From: Sphaerisporangium siamense
GTDB lineage: Bacteria > Actinomycetota > Actinomycetes > Streptosporangiales > Streptosporangiaceae
DNA length: 64,000 nucleotides
Direction: 5' to 3'
Assembly (NCBI RefSeq): GCF_014205275.1
Contig: NZ_JACHND010000001.1
Location: 2,480,001-2,544,000 of the forward strand
Shown here: positions 25,695-32,911 of the stretch, piece after piece
How positions within the stretch are numbered: the stretch's first letter is position 1
Layout of the letters: each line of letters opens with the position of its first letter
Notes under the pieces: generated by a model
The model's database searches: none
Told to the model about the DNA's origin: nothing
What the model saw: the letters and a program-made list of their open reading frames with translations, nothing else
Translations under genes and position numbers: made by a program

Positions 25695-26909
25695 GTGGCA
25701 GTGCTGACGAGCCGGTTCGCGGACGGTCTCGCCGTGGACTCCGACCTGGTGCTGGCGGCGGAGCGCGCCGTGCGCCAGGCGCTCTCCGGCCTGTCGGGTC
25801 CTCCCGACCTGGTGTGCTTCTTCATCTGCGGAGAGGACCCCGAGGAGGTCACCCGCGCCGGCCTGCGCGCCATGCGCATGGCGCCCGGGGCCGAGGTCAT
25901 CGGCTGCAGCGCGACCGGCGTCATCGGCGACAGCCAGGGCGTCGAGCACACCTCCGCCGTCAGCGCCTGGGCGGCCAGCCTGGACGGCGGCCGCGCGACC
26001 ACCTTCGTGCTGGAGACGCTCCGCATGGAGGACCGGTTCGTGATCATCGGGTTGCCCGACCGCGACCCCGACGACCAGGTGGCCGTCCTGCTCGCCGACC
26101 CGTACAGCTTCCCCACCGACGCCTTCGTCGAGCACTCGTCCGACGTCCTCGGTGACCTCCCGCTGGTCGGCGGCCTGGCCAACGGCATGCGCGGCCAGGG
26201 GTCCGTCCGCCTGTTCGCCCGCGGCGAGATGTACACCGAAGGGGCGATCGGCGTCATGCTGAGCGGCCCCATCCACGTGAGCACCGTGGTGAGCCAGGGC
26301 TGCCGCCCGATCGGCCCCACCATGGTCGTCACGCGCTCCGAGGACAACCTGCTGCTCGAACTGGCGGGCCAGCCCGCGCTCGCCCGGCTGGAGGACATCG
26401 TCAGCGGCCTCGACGAGGACGACCGCGAGCTGGTGGCCTCCGGCCTGCAGATCGGCATCGCGATGGACGAGTACGCGGAGATCCACGAGCGGGGCGACTT
26501 CCTCATCCGCGGCATCCTCGGCATCGACCCCGAGCGCGAGGCCGTGGCCGTGGGGGACGTCCTCGACATCGGCCAGAGCGTCCGCTTCCAGGTCCGCGAC
26601 GCCGCCGCGGCCGACGAGGACCTGTACGAGCTGCTCGACGCGCACGCCGAGGAGCGCGGCCGTATCGACGGCGCGCTGCTGTTCTCGTGCAACGGCAGAG
26701 GCTCGGCCATGTTCGGCAGCCCCGACCACGACGCGCTCGCCCTGCACGACACGCTCGGGCCGATCGGCATGGCCGGGTTCTTCGCCGCGGGCGAGGTCGG
26801 GCCGGTCGCCGGCCACAACCACGTCCACGGCTTCTCGGCCTCGATCCTGGTCTTCTCCAGCGCTCCGGGCCGTCCCGGTGGCGGCGAACGCGCCGCACGC
26901 CGCGTCTGA
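25695..26909 (+). CDS. FIST-domain sensor protein (FIST_N plus FIST_C)
   Basis: A 404-residue soluble protein. The FIST N-terminal domain (about 20-215) includes VIGCSATGVIGDSQ and LPLVGGLANGM. The FIST C-terminal domain (about 225-390) includes LLFSCNGRGSAMFG and GFFAAGEVGPVAGHNHVHGF. FIST domains are predicted to bind small ligands such as amino acids and are usually fused or linked to signalling domains; none is fused here. The start is GTG at 25695 in a GGAGGCGAGGC context. A stand-alone FIST protein next to a MoxR/VWA pair may be incidental. Confidence 0.88.
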   Translation: MAVLTSRFADGLAVDSDLVLAAERAVRQALSGLSGPPDLVCFFICGEDPEEVTRAGLRAMRMAPGAEVIGCSATGVIGDSQGVEHTSAVSAWAASLDGGRATTFVLETLRMEDRFVIIGLPDRDPDDQVAVLLADPYSFPTDAFVEHSSDVLGDLPLVGGLANGMRGQGSVRLFARGEMYTEGAIGVMLSGPIHVSTVVSQGCRPIGPTMVVTRSEDNLLLELAGQPALARLEDIVSGLDEDDRELVASGLQIGIAMDEYAEIHERGDFLIRGILGIDPEREAVAVGDVLDIGQSVRFQVRDAAAADEDLYELLDAHAEERGRIDGALLFSCNGRGSAMFGSPDHDALALHDTLGPIGMAGFFAAGEVGPVAGHNHVHGFSASILVFSSAPGRPGGGERAARRV

Positions 26910-27045
26910 CCTCGGGGTCGATGCCCGCGCGCCGAGCGGCCGGCGTTCACGGGGCGGGGAGCGATGACGGCGGGGGCGGCCGGCGTGTGATCCTGGTACA
27001 TCGCGGGCGCAGAGGCGGTCGTGATGGACGAAGGCGGTGGGCGGC

Positions 27046-28395
27046 GTGGCGTCGCGTGAATCCGGTGCGGTGCTGGCGATCGACATCGGCGGCACCAAGT
27101 TCGCCGCGGGCCTCGTCGGCGCCGACGGCGAGATCATCGTGGCCCGCCGCGTCGCGACCCCGCCCGGCGGCGACGCCGGGACGCTGTGGACGGCGCTGAC
27201 CGGACTGGTGGACACGGTCGTGCGCGAGGGGAACGACCGGCCCGTGATCGGCGTGGGCGTCGGCTGCGGCGGGCCGATGACCTGGCCCGACGGCGAGGTG
27301 TCCCCCCTCAACATGCCCGGGTGGCGCGGCTTCCCGCTGCGCGAACGGCTCGCCGGGCGGTTTCCAGGGGTGCCGGTGCGCGTCCACAACGACGCCGTGT
27401 GCGTGGCCGTCGCGGAACACTGGCGCGGGGCCGGGCGGGGGAGCGCCGACATGCTCGGCATGGTCGTCTCCACCGGGGTCGGCGGCGGCCTCGTCCTGGG
27501 CGGGCGTCTGATCGACGGCGGCACGGGCAACGCCGGACACATCGGCCACGTCGTGGTGGACCCGGACGGCCCCGCCTGCGAGTGCGGCGGCCGCGGCTGC
27601 CTGGAGGCCGTCGCCCGCGGCCCCGCCCTCGCCACCTGGGCCCTCTCCCACGGCTGGCTCTCCGGCCGCGCCCAGCCCTCCGGCCCGGCCGCCGCTGCCC
27701 CAGGCGGCGAGGGTGCCCAACGGCCGGAAGCGCCTGGCGAGGACCTTCTGCGGTCCGGGCTGCCTGGCGAGGAAGTTCTGCGGTCCAGGGTGCCGGGTGA
27801 GGACGTTCTGCGGTCCAGGGTGCCGGGTGAGGACGTTCTGCGGTCCGGGGTGCCGGGTGAGGACGTTCTGCGGTCCGGGGTGCCGGGTGAGGACGTTCTG
27901 CGGTCCGGGGTGCCGGGTGAGGACGTTCTGCGGTCCGGGGTGCCGGGTGAGGACGTTCTGCGGTCCGGGGTGCCGGGTGAGGACGTCGAGGGGGCCGGCG
28001 TGGTCTCCTCGCGGCCGGAGGGCGACCGGGGATCCGAGGTGCTGTACGTGGAGGCCGAGCGGGCGAGCGGGCGCAGGCTGGCCGAGGACGCGGCGGCCGG
28101 GGACCCGGTCGCACGGGCCGCCTTCGCCCGCGCCGGCCGGGCGCTGGGCATCGCCATCGCCTCGGCGACAAGCCTGTGCGACCTCGGCCTGGTCACCGTC
28201 GGCGGCGGACTCTCCCAGGCAGGCCCGCTGCTCTTCGACCCCCTGGAGCATGCCCTGCGCGAGCATGCGCGCCTGGCGTTCGCCGCCCGCGTCCGCGTCG
28301 TCCCCGCCGCCCTCGGCCAGGACGCCGGCCTGATCGGCGCCTCCGCCCTGATCCTGGCCGCGGACCACTACTGGACCGCCCCAGACCCCCGTTGA
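27046..28395 (+). CDS. ROK-family sugar kinase with an in-frame decapeptide-repeat insertion
   Basis: A 449-residue protein. The kinase N-lobe has AIDIGGTKFAAGL (ATP phosphate loop), GVGCGGPMTWPDGE, VHNDAVCVAVAEHW with the catalytic Asp, and GHIGHVVVDPDGPACECGGRGCLE, the ROK zinc motif at about 165-186. After a Pro/Ala-rich linker, residues about 231-314 are nine copies, the last partial, of a ten-residue unit GEDVLRSGVP. The C-lobe then resumes with GDPVARAAFARAGRALG and VTVGGGLSQAGPLL. Normal ROK kinases have about 300-320 residues, so the repeat is an extra loop. All catalytic motifs look intact. The GTG at 27046 was chosen on ribosome-binding-site spacing; 27037 is possible. Glucokinase activity is plausible but not shown. 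Confidence 0.88.
   Translation: MASRESGAVLAIDIGGTKFAAGLVGADGEIIVARRVATPPGGDAGTLWTALTGLVDTVVREGNDRPVIGVGVGCGGPMTWPDGEVSPLNMPGWRGFPLRERLAGRFPGVPVRVHNDAVCVAVAEHWRGAGRGSADMLGMVVSTGVGGGLVLGGRLIDGGTGNAGHIGHVVVDPDGPACECGGRGCLEAVARGPALATWALSHGWLSGRAQPSGPAAAAPGGEGAQRPEAPGEDLLRSGLPGEEVLRSRVPGEDVLRSRVPGEDVLRSGVPGEDVLRSGVPGEDVLRSGVPGEDVLRSGVPGEDVLRSGVPGEDVEGAGVVSSRPEGDRGSEVLYVEAERASGRRLAEDAAAGDPVARAAFARAGRALGIAIASATSLCDLGLVTVGGGLSQAGPLLFDPLEHALREHARLAFAARVRVVPAALGQDAGLIGASALILAADHYWTAPDPR
27721..27990 (+). repeat. 30-bp coding minisatellite, nine units
   Basis: Tandem 30-bp units of the type CGGTCCGGGG-TGCCGGGTGA-GGACGTTCTG. The central six to seven units are identical except for one A/G difference, the first two are diverged and the last is truncated in its final bases. 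Identity decreases at the 5' edge, as expected for an expanding array. Because 30 is divisible by 3, the array stays in frame inside the ROK kinase gene. Confidence 0.97.
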
Positions 28396-28440
28396 CGACC
28401 ACTCACCCTGCGCCGGCCGCCTCGCGACCTTCTCCGACCG

Positions 28441-28530
28441 GCCGCATCCTCCCCTGACCGGCCGCATCCTCTCCTGACCGGCCGCATCCTCGCCTGACCG
28501 ACCCCATCCTTCTCTGATCGACCGCATCCT
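28441..28530 (+). repeat. 20-bp non-coding tandem repeat
   Basis: Four to five units of 20 bp of the type GCCGCATCCTCCCCTGACCG. Three are almost identical (28441-28500), followed by two diverged ones. A degenerate half unit precedes them. The array starts 45 bp after the ROK stop codon and only 450 bp from the coding minisatellite. Confidence 0.85.
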
Positions 28531-28540
28531 TCCGGCCGGT

Positions 28541-28898
28541 TCGGACACTTCTCTGACCTGACCGCTCTGGACGTTGCCCGGTGCTCTGGGCGGTCGGCCG
28601 GCGGGGGTCCTCCTGTGCGGCGGAGGGCGATGCCCTCCCTGTCAGGGGTGGAGGGCATCCGTCCGGCGATTCGGATTCCCCCGCGCGGATGCCGGTGGGT
28701 TCAGTACGGCCCGCAGGTCTTTCGGTGCGACACCGCAGGTCGTTCGGTACGGAGCTACAACTCGTCCCCTTGGGGCTGGGAAGAGTTCACCGGAGCTTTA
28801 GCGATCTTTGCCTTGGTTTGACCTCTTTTCGGCGGCGATGCTGACGGGTGTCGGTCACTCTCGGGCTGACAGCCCACGGATCCCCGCATGGAGGCCTC
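28541..28898. other. intergenic region upstream of the secreted RNase gene
   Basis: About 360 bp without a convincing gene. It holds a short direct repeat, GCAGGTC-TTTCGGT and GCAGGTC-GTTCGGT (about 28711 and 28735), and an AT-richer stretch at 28790-28830 that may contain the promoter of the ribonuclease gene. Confidence 0.4.
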
Positions 28899-29312
28899 GT
28901 GCACACCCCGCGACACGTCCGCCCGCACTGGCCCGCACGGCTCCTCGTCGTGCTCGCCGCCCTCATCTCCATGGTCGCCCTGGTCGGCGTCACGCCCGCC
29001 ACCGCGTCCGTGTACGGCTCCTGCACCATCGCGCGGTGCGACGACGCCCGTTACGCCCGGTCCGTCTGGGCCGGCAAGGGCTTCCCCACCTCGGCCGGCT
29101 GGTACTCCTGGCCGGACGGCAAGTACAACTACACCGGCGGGCGGTTCTACAACCGGGAGGGTCAGCTTCCCAGCGGGGCCACCTACAACGAGTACGACGT
29201 GTACTCTCGGGCGCGCGGCGCCTCGCGTGACGCGTACCGCATCGTCGTCAACCGCAGCACCGGCGCGACCTGGTTCTCGCCGAACCACTACACCGACTTC
29301 TACCGCCTCTAG
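28899..29312 (+). CDS. secreted guanyl-specific ribonuclease (RNase Sa/barnase family)
   Basis: A 137-residue preprotein. The signal peptide (about 1-35) has a basic start, a hydrophobic core LLVVLAALISMVALVG and an ATAS cleavage site. The mature domain of about 100 residues matches microbial RNases: GGRFYNREGQLP, then the catalytic Glu in TYNEYDVYSRARG, the catalytic Arg in RDAYRIVVNR and the catalytic His in NHYTDFYRL. It would cleave extracellular RNA after guanosine. The two Cys in YGSCTIARCDD form a small N-terminal loop. The GTG at 28899 was chosen because GGAGG lies 4 bases upstream. The following gene encodes a barstar-type inhibitor protecting the producer. Confidence 0.9.
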   Translation: MHTPRHVRPHWPARLLVVLAALISMVALVGVTPATASVYGSCTIARCDDARYARSVWAGKGFPTSAGWYSWPDGKYNYTGGRFYNREGQLPSGATYNEYDVYSRARGASRDAYRIVVNRSTGATWFSPNHYTDFYRL

Positions 29313-29387
29313 GCACCTTCAGAGGGACGGCTCCGCGACAAGAGCCGCGGGGCCGTCGCCGCCTCAGGAACCCCGAAGGAATCGCTC

Positions 29388-29759
29388 ATGCCCTCGCGCC
29401 CGCTGCCGCACTGGCTGACGGTCTCCATCGACCCCGTCCCCGTGGTCGCCGACGGGCGCGCCTGCGAGACCCGTGCCGCCTTCTTCACGGAGGTGGCTCG
29501 GGTCCTCCGCCTTCCCGGCTATTTCGGCCACAACTGGGACGCCCTCACCGACTGCCTGCGCGACGTCACCGCCGCGGGCAAGGTGACCTTCGTCGTCGAG
29601 CACGCCGAGAGCCTTCTCGCCGCCGAGCCGCCCGAGCAGTTCGCCGTCTTCCTGGACGTCATGGCCACCGCCGCCGCCGATGGCCTCGGCCTCACCCTGT
29701 GCACCGTGCCGCCCCACGAGCCCGCCCTTCTCCACCGCATCGCCACCGCCCTCTCCTGA
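29388..29759 (+). CDS. barstar-family ribonuclease inhibitor
   Basis: A 123-residue cytoplasmic protein. The barstar core is visible in the sequence ARVLRLPGYFGHNWDALTDCLRD, the inhibitory helix and loop that plugs the RNase active site. An acidic strand and AEPPEQFAVFLDVM follow. The GAAGGA ribosome-binding site lies 6 bases before the ATG. It is encoded 75 bp after the secreted RNase, the same order and logic as barnase/barstar: the inhibitor neutralises enzyme that fails to be exported. It might instead guard against imported RNases of competitors. Confidence 0.9.
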   Translation: MPSRPLPHWLTVSIDPVPVVADGRACETRAAFFTEVARVLRLPGYFGHNWDALTDCLRDVTAAGKVTFVVEHAESLLAAEPPEQFAVFLDVMATAAADGLGLTLCTVPPHEPALLHRIATALS

Positions 29760-29864
29760 TCCAGCGCCCCTCGTCGTCCACCATGGCTTGGCGGCGTTCG
29801 TAACGGTTCGCGGGCCTTCGTCCAAGCAGGGATGTACAGACGGACGACGAAGGGAGCGAGGCCG

Positions 29865-30437
29865 GTGCGCCTCAAACGACCGGGGCCGGCGGGGTTGCCC
29901 GGTGATCCGGAGGCATTCGAAGCCTTCTACCGGCGCCACCTGGACGAGGTGACCCGATTCCTGGCCCGCCGCGTGGACGACCCCCACACGGTCGCGGACC
30001 TCGTCGCGGAGGTCTTCATGGCCGTGATCGATTCGGCGCACACCTACCGTCCCGCCCTCGGCAGCGAGACCGCCTGGCTGTACGGCGTGGCGCGCAACAC
30101 CCTGCTGGCCGAGCGGCGCCGGGCCGCGCGGGAACTGCGCGCCAAAAGCCGTATCGCCGGCCGCAGGCTGCTCGACGCCGACGACGTCGCGCGCCTGGAG
30201 GAGCGGATCGACGCGGAGAGCCCCGCGCGCGAGGCGCTCCTGGCCATGCGCGAGCTGCCGGACGGCGAGCGCGCGGTGCTGGAGCTCGTCGTGGCCGACC
30301 AGCTCACCCTCCCCGAGGCCGCCGCCGCGCTCGGCATCCGGCAGGGCACCGCCCGCGTACGGCTCCACCGGGCCAGGCGCTCGCTGCGGCGGGTCCCCGG
30401 CGTCGTGCCGCCCCTCTTGATGAAAGGACAGCCATGA
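29865..30437 (+). CDS. ECF sigma factor
   Basis: A 190-residue sigma factor. Region 2 spans about residues 15-85 (AFEAFYRRHLDEVTRFLARR, VADLVAEVFMAVIDSA, ETAWLYGVARNTLLAERRRA). Region 4 spans about 130-180 (LPDGERAVLELVVADQLTLP, AAAALGIRQGTARVRLHRAR). It would direct RNA polymerase to a small regulon. The GTG at 29865 has AGGGAG 8 bases upstream; an ATG at 29832 is an alternative. The stop codon overlaps the next start (ATGA), so the two genes are translationally coupled and the downstream membrane protein is the likely regulator. No zinc-binding anti-sigma motif is present in either protein. Confidence 0.88.
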   Translation: MRLKRPGPAGLPGDPEAFEAFYRRHLDEVTRFLARRVDDPHTVADLVAEVFMAVIDSAHTYRPALGSETAWLYGVARNTLLAERRRAARELRAKSRIAGRRLLDADDVARLEERIDAESPAREALLAMRELPDGERAVLELVVADQLTLPEAAAALGIRQGTARVRLHRARRSLRRVPGVVPPLLMKGQP

Positions 30438-31108
30438 ACGGCACATTCGACGAAAAGCTGCTCGGCGAGCTCAAGGCGTACATGGCGGAGCGCCAGGCCG
30501 CGGGACGCGCTCCCCGCAGGACCGGTCGCAGGCTGGTGATGGCCGTGGGCGCCGTCGGGGTCGCCGCCGCGGCGGCGGTGACCGTCCCCATGGTCGCCGG
30601 GCCGACGTCGCCCGCCTACGCGGTGACGAAGAACCCCGACGGCTCGGTGACGCTGACCATCCGCGAGTTCCGCGACCCGGACGCCGTGGAGAGGAGCCTG
30701 GCGGCCGTGGGCGTGCCCGCCGACATCGCGTACATGCCGCTCGGCAAATGGTGTGACCGCAGCCGGTTCCAGCCCCTGCCGGCGGACCAGGCGAGCGTGC
30801 CCACCAGGACGGAACTGGAGAGCACCGACCCGCAGGTCCGGGCCCGCTACCGCGCGAGGCTGGAGAACTCCCCGTCCGGGAAGGCGATGCGGCAGCGGGA
30901 CGGCATCAGGATCTATCCCCGGTACATCCGGCCCGGCCAGACATTGGTGATCGACATCGCCGAGAACGACAAGCGGGCCGCCGATGAGCCGGGCGTCGCG
31001 TGGAAGATCAGCGGCGGCCTCACCGAGAGGCCCGTCCGCCCGTGCCGGCTGGTCGACGACCCGGGCGCCTTCGACGTCGGCGACGCCACGCCCCCTCCCG
31101 GCGAGTGA
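30434..31108 (+). CDS. single-pass membrane protein coupled to the ECF sigma factor
   Basis: A 224-residue protein. Residues 1-33 are cytoplasmic and basic, one transmembrane helix spans about 35-58 (LVMAVGAVGVAAAAAVTVPM), and about 165 extracytoplasmic residues follow, with YAVTKNPDGSVTLTIREF near the start. Two Cys (WCDRSRFQPL and RPCRLVDD) may form a disulfide. The topology and overlap with the sigma gene suggest an anti-sigma or sensor role, but the short cytoplasmic part lacks the usual ZAS zinc motif. Similar sigma-linked membrane proteins occur in actinobacteria without known function. The anti-sigma role is inference. Confidence 0.65.
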   Translation: MNGTFDEKLLGELKAYMAERQAAGRAPRRTGRRLVMAVGAVGVAAAAAVTVPMVAGPTSPAYAVTKNPDGSVTLTIREFRDPDAVERSLAAVGVPADIAYMPLGKWCDRSRFQPLPADQASVPTRTELESTDPQVRARYRARLENSPSGKAMRQRDGIRIYPRYIRPGQTLVIDIAENDKRAADEPGVAWKISGGLTERPVRPCRLVDDPGAFDVGDATPPPGE

Positions 31109-31206
31109 CACCGCCCGTCCCCGGCCGGTGACGGAGCCGTCTCCGCCCTGTGACGGTGTCCCGGACAGGGGCCGTGACGCCGTCCTCCCAGATGTGCTCA
31201 AACACC

Positions 31207-31232
31207 CCACTGGTGGGCATGATTCCCAGTGG
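31207..31232. promoter_or_regulatory. inverted repeat upstream of threonine ammonia-lyase gene
   Basis: CCACTGG and CCAGTGG are separated by 12 bp, about 50 bp before the ilvA start. The half-sites also lie in short direct repeats ending TGGTGGGC. It is a plausible repressor operator; the protein that binds is not identified. Confidence 0.35.
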
Positions 31233-31278
31233 TGGGCCGGTAGCGTGAGCGGATCGGGATGAGTGGGAGACTGCGGGC

Positions 31279-32493
31279 ATGGCACGCCCTGAGGTGACCT
31301 ACGACGACGTGGTCGCCGCCCGTGAACTGCTGGACGGTGTGATCGTCCCGACGCCGCTGCTGCATTCCCGGGTCCTTTCGGAGATGGTCGGCGGGCCGGT
31401 GTACCTGAAGTGCGAGAACCTGCAACGGGCGGGCTCGTTCAAGGTGCGCGGGGCCTATGTCCGCATCGCCCGGCTGTCGAAGGAGGAGCGGGGGCGGGGC
31501 GTGGTGGCCGCGAGCGCGGGCAACCACGCCCAGGGCGTCGCGCTGGCGTCGGGGTTGCTCGGCTGCAAGGCGACGGTGTTCATGCCGCACGGCGCGCCGC
31601 TGCCCAAGGTCGAGGCCACGCGCTCCTACGGCGCGGACGTGATCTTCGCGGGCACCGTCGTGGACGAGGCGCTGACCGCCGCCCGCAAGCACGCCGAGGA
31701 GACCGGGGCCGTCTTCATCCACCCCTTCGACCACCCCGACGTCGTCGCGGGTCAGGGCACGGTCGGGCTGGAGATCGTCGAACAGCTCCCCGAGGTCGGG
31801 ACGATCACGGCGGCCGTGGGCGGCGGCGGGCTCGCGGCGGGGGTCGCGCTCGCGGTCAAGTCGATGCGCCCCGGTGTCAAGATCGTCGGGGTGCAGGCCG
31901 AGCGGGCCGCCGCCTACCCGGCCTCGCTCGCCGCCGGGCACCCCGTCGTGGTGGACCCCGTGTCCACGATGGCGGACGGCATCGCGGTCGGCCGTCCCGG
32001 CGACATCACCTTCGAGATGATCCACTACCTGGTCGACAGCGTGGTCACGGTCTCGGAGGAGACGCTGTCCCGGGCGCTGCTGCTCTGCCTGGAGCGCACG
32101 AAGCTCGTGGTCGAGCCCGCGGGAGTGGCCGGGGTGGCGGCGCTGCTGGAGCTGCCCCGGGCCTTCGAGCCTCCCGTGGTGGCCATCCTCTCCGGCGGCA
32201 ACATCGACCCGCTCCTGCTGTCCCGGGTGCTGCGCCACGGCCTGTCCGTCGCCGGCCGCTACCTGGCCTTCAGGATCCGCCTCCCCGACCACCCCGGCGC
32301 CCTGGCCACCCTGCTCGCCCGCCTCGCCGACCTCGGCGCCAACGTCCTGGACGTCGGCCACGAACGCGTCAACCCCCGCCTCCACCTCGACGAGGCCGAG
32401 GTCCTCCTCCACCTGGAAACCCGAGGCCCCATCCACTGCGACGAAGTCCTCACCGGCCTCCGCCGCTTCGGCTACAAACTCATCTTCACCTAA
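31279..32493 (+). CDS. ilvA: threonine ammonia-lyase (threonine dehydratase) with ACT domain
   Basis: A 404-residue PLP enzyme converting threonine to 2-oxobutanoate, the first step towards isoleucine. The Schiff-base Lys55 lies in RAGSFKVRGAY, the phosphate-binding Gly loop is AVGGGGLAAGVALA, and EPAGVAGVAALLELP marks the C-terminal part of the catalytic domain. An ACT domain (about 325-400; FRIRLPDHPGALATLLARLA) gives feedback or allosteric control. The length and single ACT domain resemble TdcB-like/ilvA forms of actinobacteria. The ATG at 31279 is the usual family start. The 3' end is followed by a dispersed repeat and not by another biosynthetic gene. Confidence 0.9.
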   Translation: MARPEVTYDDVVAARELLDGVIVPTPLLHSRVLSEMVGGPVYLKCENLQRAGSFKVRGAYVRIARLSKEERGRGVVAASAGNHAQGVALASGLLGCKATVFMPHGAPLPKVEATRSYGADVIFAGTVVDEALTAARKHAEETGAVFIHPFDHPDVVAGQGTVGLEIVEQLPEVGTITAAVGGGGLAAGVALAVKSMRPGVKIVGVQAERAAAYPASLAAGHPVVVDPVSTMADGIAVGRPGDITFEMIHYLVDSVVTVSEETLSRALLLCLERTKLVVEPAGVAGVAALLELPRAFEPPVVAILSGGNIDPLLLSRVLRHGLSVAGRYLAFRIRLPDHPGALATLLARLADLGANVLDVGHERVNPRLHLDEAEVLLHLETRGPIHCDEVLTGLRRFGYKLIFT

Positions 32494-32560
32494 CAAAGCC
32501 GCTCCGGAGTCGATATCTCGCTCGGATAGGCACAAGGAGAGCCCGAGGATCGGGGCGGGT

Positions 32561-32837
32561 CCGCCCGGAAATGGTCCCTCGCTCCGCTCGGGGCTGTTTT
32601 TCCAGGGCCTCCGGCCCAATGGGCCTCGCCTTCGGCTCGGACTGTGTTTTCCAGGGGCCTGGCGGCCCTTCACAGCCTCGCGTCCTACGGACAAGACACT
32701 GCGGACGAGCAGGCGGGGACACGGAGTGGAAGCCGGAAGTGGTTTCACTGACCATCGAAGAACTCGTGGCCGGGGGTGAGTTTCCCCACCCGTGCCGCTC
32801 CGTCGTGGTCGCCCACCGTGAGCCCACCCACCAACGC
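32561..32837 (+). repeat. dispersed repeat, copy 1
   Basis: A 277-bp segment matching 35753-36031 in the same orientation. The left block (about 32561-32690; TGGTCCCTCGCTCCGCTCGG onward) and right block (about 32766-32837) are nearly identical between copies, and the middle has diverged. The left block is rich in short hairpins such as GGGCC-TCC-GGCCC. It lies between ilvA and the HTH-kinase gene. The rest of the 418-bp gap shows no gene. Confidence 0.9.
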
Positions 32838-32911
32838 CGGCGCCCGCTACCCGGGCCGGACGGATCCGGGTTCTCGGGTCGAACCGTTGTGTGTGGTTGG
32901 GGTGAAGGGGG

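Noticed and set aside
27721..27990. A CRISPR-like array
   Set aside because: The units are directly adjacent with no spacers, and are in frame inside a gene. It is a minisatellite.
27644..28548. Long open frames on both strands across the ROK kinase
   Set aside because: Produced by the 30-bp repeat, which keeps all six frames open. The kinase frame has the motifs; the others do not.
32486..32827. A minus-strand ORF in the gap after ilvA
   Set aside because: It lies almost wholly in dispersed repeat copy 1 and ends inside the ilvA 3' edge. No ribosome-binding site or protein family resemblance.
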